A stretch of 64,000 nt of DNA, from positions 1 through 64,000 of the forward strand of contig CABSIM010000006.1 of NCBI GenBank assembly GCA_902477765.1. Reading direction: 5' to 3'. The position numbers and the translations under genes were made by a program. Of this stretch, positions 62,988 through 64,000 are shown one piece after another. The notes beneath the pieces were generated by a model that was not told the origin of the DNA, did not search any database, and saw only the letters and a list, made by a program, of their open reading frames with translations. Positions within the stretch are counted from its first letter, which is position 1, and each line of letters starts with the position of its first letter. Source of the stretch: an uncultured Clostridiaceae bacterium. Lineage in GTDB: Bacteria; Bacillota; Clostridia; Lachnospirales; Lachnospiraceae.

Positions 62988-63338
62988 ATGCTTTTTATTG
63001 AATATCCCCCCTGTTCCACCTGCCAGAAAGCCAGAAAATGGCTGAATGATCATAATATTTCCTATACGTCCCGTCATATCAGGGACGAAAATCCATCTGA
63101 AGAAGAACTGACGCACTGGATTTCCGAAAGCGGGCTTCCCATAAAAAGATTTTTCAACACAAGCGGCATGCTTTATAAATCCATGTCCCTGAAGGACAGA
63201 CTTCCCTCCATGACGCCCGAGGAACAGATCCGTCTGCTTTCCACCGACGGCATGCTGGTAAAACGTCCGCTGGTCATTGGTGATGGGTTTGTCCTTGTGG
63301 GCTTCCGTGAAAAGGAATGGGAGGAAAAACTTATATAA
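62988..63338 (+). CDS. ArsC/Spx family thioredoxin-fold protein
   Basis: 116 aa from the ATG after AAAGGAGG; the frame opens 20 codons earlier without a signal. PPCSTCQKARKWL holds the CxxC pair of the Spx/YffB/ArsC fold, and RPLVIGDGFVLVGFREKEW is the C-terminal family stretch. It could be an arsenate reductase-like or Spx-like redox protein. No ars genes are nearby. Confidence 0.85.
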   Translation: MLFIEYPPCSTCQKARKWLNDHNISYTSRHIRDENPSEEELTHWISESGLPIKRFFNTSGMLYKSMSLKDRLPSMTPEEQIRLLSTDGMLVKRPLVIGDGFVLVGFREKEWEEKLI

Positions 63339-63371
63339 AGCACCCCGTTTTATCTGTTTCCTGTACATAAT

Positions 63372-63441
63372 AAAATATGCTCCTCCTTAATGCGGCAGAT
63401 TCCATATATCTAATCTGTTCACCTAAGAAGGAGCATATTTT
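63372..63441. terminator. Long-stem bidirectional hairpin between converging genes
   Basis: 18-base arms (63372-63389 with 63424-63441) with one mismatch, A/T-runs outside, and a CAGAT/ATCTG hairpin within the 34-base loop. Confidence 0.8.
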
Positions 63442-64000
63442 TATTTCATCGTTTCATGATAATATTCCATCATATCCATACATAGTTTCATATAGCGTTC
63501 CATATTAATAGCCATACCAACTTCCACCTGATTTTCTGATCCCTGGTATACTATCGTGCGCCCGTCTTCCAGATTTCCCTGCGTTTCCACCCGTACACTT
63601 CGCCGTTCCCATGTAATGATATCAGGCTCTATGACTGCTGCAACTGCAACCGCATCATGAATAACTATACCTGGAATATTCATCTTTCTGAAGTATTCTT
63701 CATAATAATAAAATACTTCCTGGACCGCACGGCTGATTTTGCTTTCACAAACGTATAGTTTATTCATCTCTTCAAAGGGAATTGCAGACTGGTTTGTTAC
63801 ATTCAAACCTAGCATTTTTATCGGAATTCCAGCCCGAAATACAATATCTGCACTGTGGGGATCTGCCCATATATTAAATTCACTGTATGCCGAACGGTTT
63901 CCATAGGACGCCGATCCGCCCATCATCACGATTTCTTTCACATAGCATGAAAAATCCGGATATTTTATCACAGCTGCTGCCAAATTAGTTAATGGTCCCA
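63441..64000 (-). CDS. Inosine/uridine-preferring nucleoside hydrolase, 5' part outside window
   Basis: C-terminal 185 residues or so; the frame continues to the window edge, where GPLTNLAAAVIKYP is the conserved core, so the gene is truncated by the window, not broken. KEIVMMGGSA, EFNIWADPHSADIVF and IVIHDAVAVAAVI (with the active-site His and Asp) mark the IunH family. It splits ribonucleosides into base and ribose for salvage. Confidence 0.92.
   Translation of the reverse strand, partial: GPLTNLAAAVIKYPDFSCYVKEIVMMGGSASYGNRSAYSEFNIWADPHSADIVFRAGIPIKMLGLNVTNQSAIPFEEMNKLYVCESKISRAVQEVFYYYEEYFRKMNIPGIVIHDAVAVAAVIEPDIITWERRSVRVETQGNLEDGRTIVYQGSENQVEVGMAINMERYMKLCMDMMEYYHETMK

Overview
The window reads as one stretch of chromosome from a Gram-positive, endospore-lineage Clostridia bacterium, most likely Lachnospiraceae-like. 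This is inference from gene content: an uncoupled mecA, a CwlD-type amidase, an SpmB-type spore maturation protein, diaminopimelate dehydrogenase, a PPi-type phosphofructokinase, a 2[4Fe-4S] ferredoxin, an anaerobic cobalt chelatase CbiK, a methionine T-box, a cobalamin riboswitch and a BspA-like LRR surface protein. Base composition is even, genes are tightly packed, promoters are mostly sigma-A type with 17-base spacers, and convergent genes are usually separated by one shared hairpin terminator. I saw no phage, insertion sequence, transposase, rRNA, tRNA or CRISPR.

Layout. 0-5.2 kb (minus strand): a palindromic repeat fragment, a cell-wall amidase, an SH3-GH18 hydrolase, and an unusual operon of a Ser/Thr kinase fused to a MinD-like domain without its Walker lysine, a second stand-alone domain of that kind, and a small unknown protein. 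5.2-8.4 kb: mecA, DUF1858 protein, ferredoxin, cbiK, MerR regulator. 8.7-12.6 kb: the conserved gdpP-rplI-dnaB operon. 12.8-18.9 kb: MATE pump, a KdpD-like protein without kinase domain, ABC-F ATPase, split lysine exporter LysO, cold shock protein with a structured leader. 19-25.4 kb: malQ, CdaR-like regulator, yjjG-pyrC, VOC and metallo-beta-lactamase-fold enzymes, zinc ribbon protein. 25.4-25.8 kb: a tandem array of 101-bp units, each with three hairpins. 25.9-28.2 kb: thioesterase, ornithine-cyclodeaminase-like protein, LUD protein. 28.3-31.6 kb: BtuFCD-like corrinoid transporter behind a cobalamin riboswitch. 31.8-40.2 kb: OGG-type glycosylase, HelD, a three-gene GlpA-like flavoprotein operon with a divergent LysR gene, and an MBL-fold hydrolase.

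40.4-43.4 kb holds a large secreted LRR protein behind a long leader with an internal terminator. 43.4-50.2 kb is a minus-strand run of MATE, LRR, VWA, MoxR ATPase, radical SAM and GNAT genes; the LRR-VWA-MoxR trio looks like one functional unit. 50.3-57.7 kb: ddh, MATE, an ATC-hydrolase-family protein, rsmA, tatD-like gene and metG with its T-box leader. 57.8-64 kb: DUF885 lipoprotein, nitroreductase, PPi-PFK, FabT-like MarR, SpmB, ArsC/Spx-like protein and the 3' part of a nucleoside hydrolase gene that runs off the window.

The best candidates for something undescribed are the kinase/GxGTTH operon (2.87-5.19 kb), the three-hairpin repeat family (1-51 and 25456-25773), the LRR-VWA-MoxR module with a degenerate protease motif (44.9-48.8 kb), and the orphan leader of the LRR surface protein (43.05-43.36 kb).
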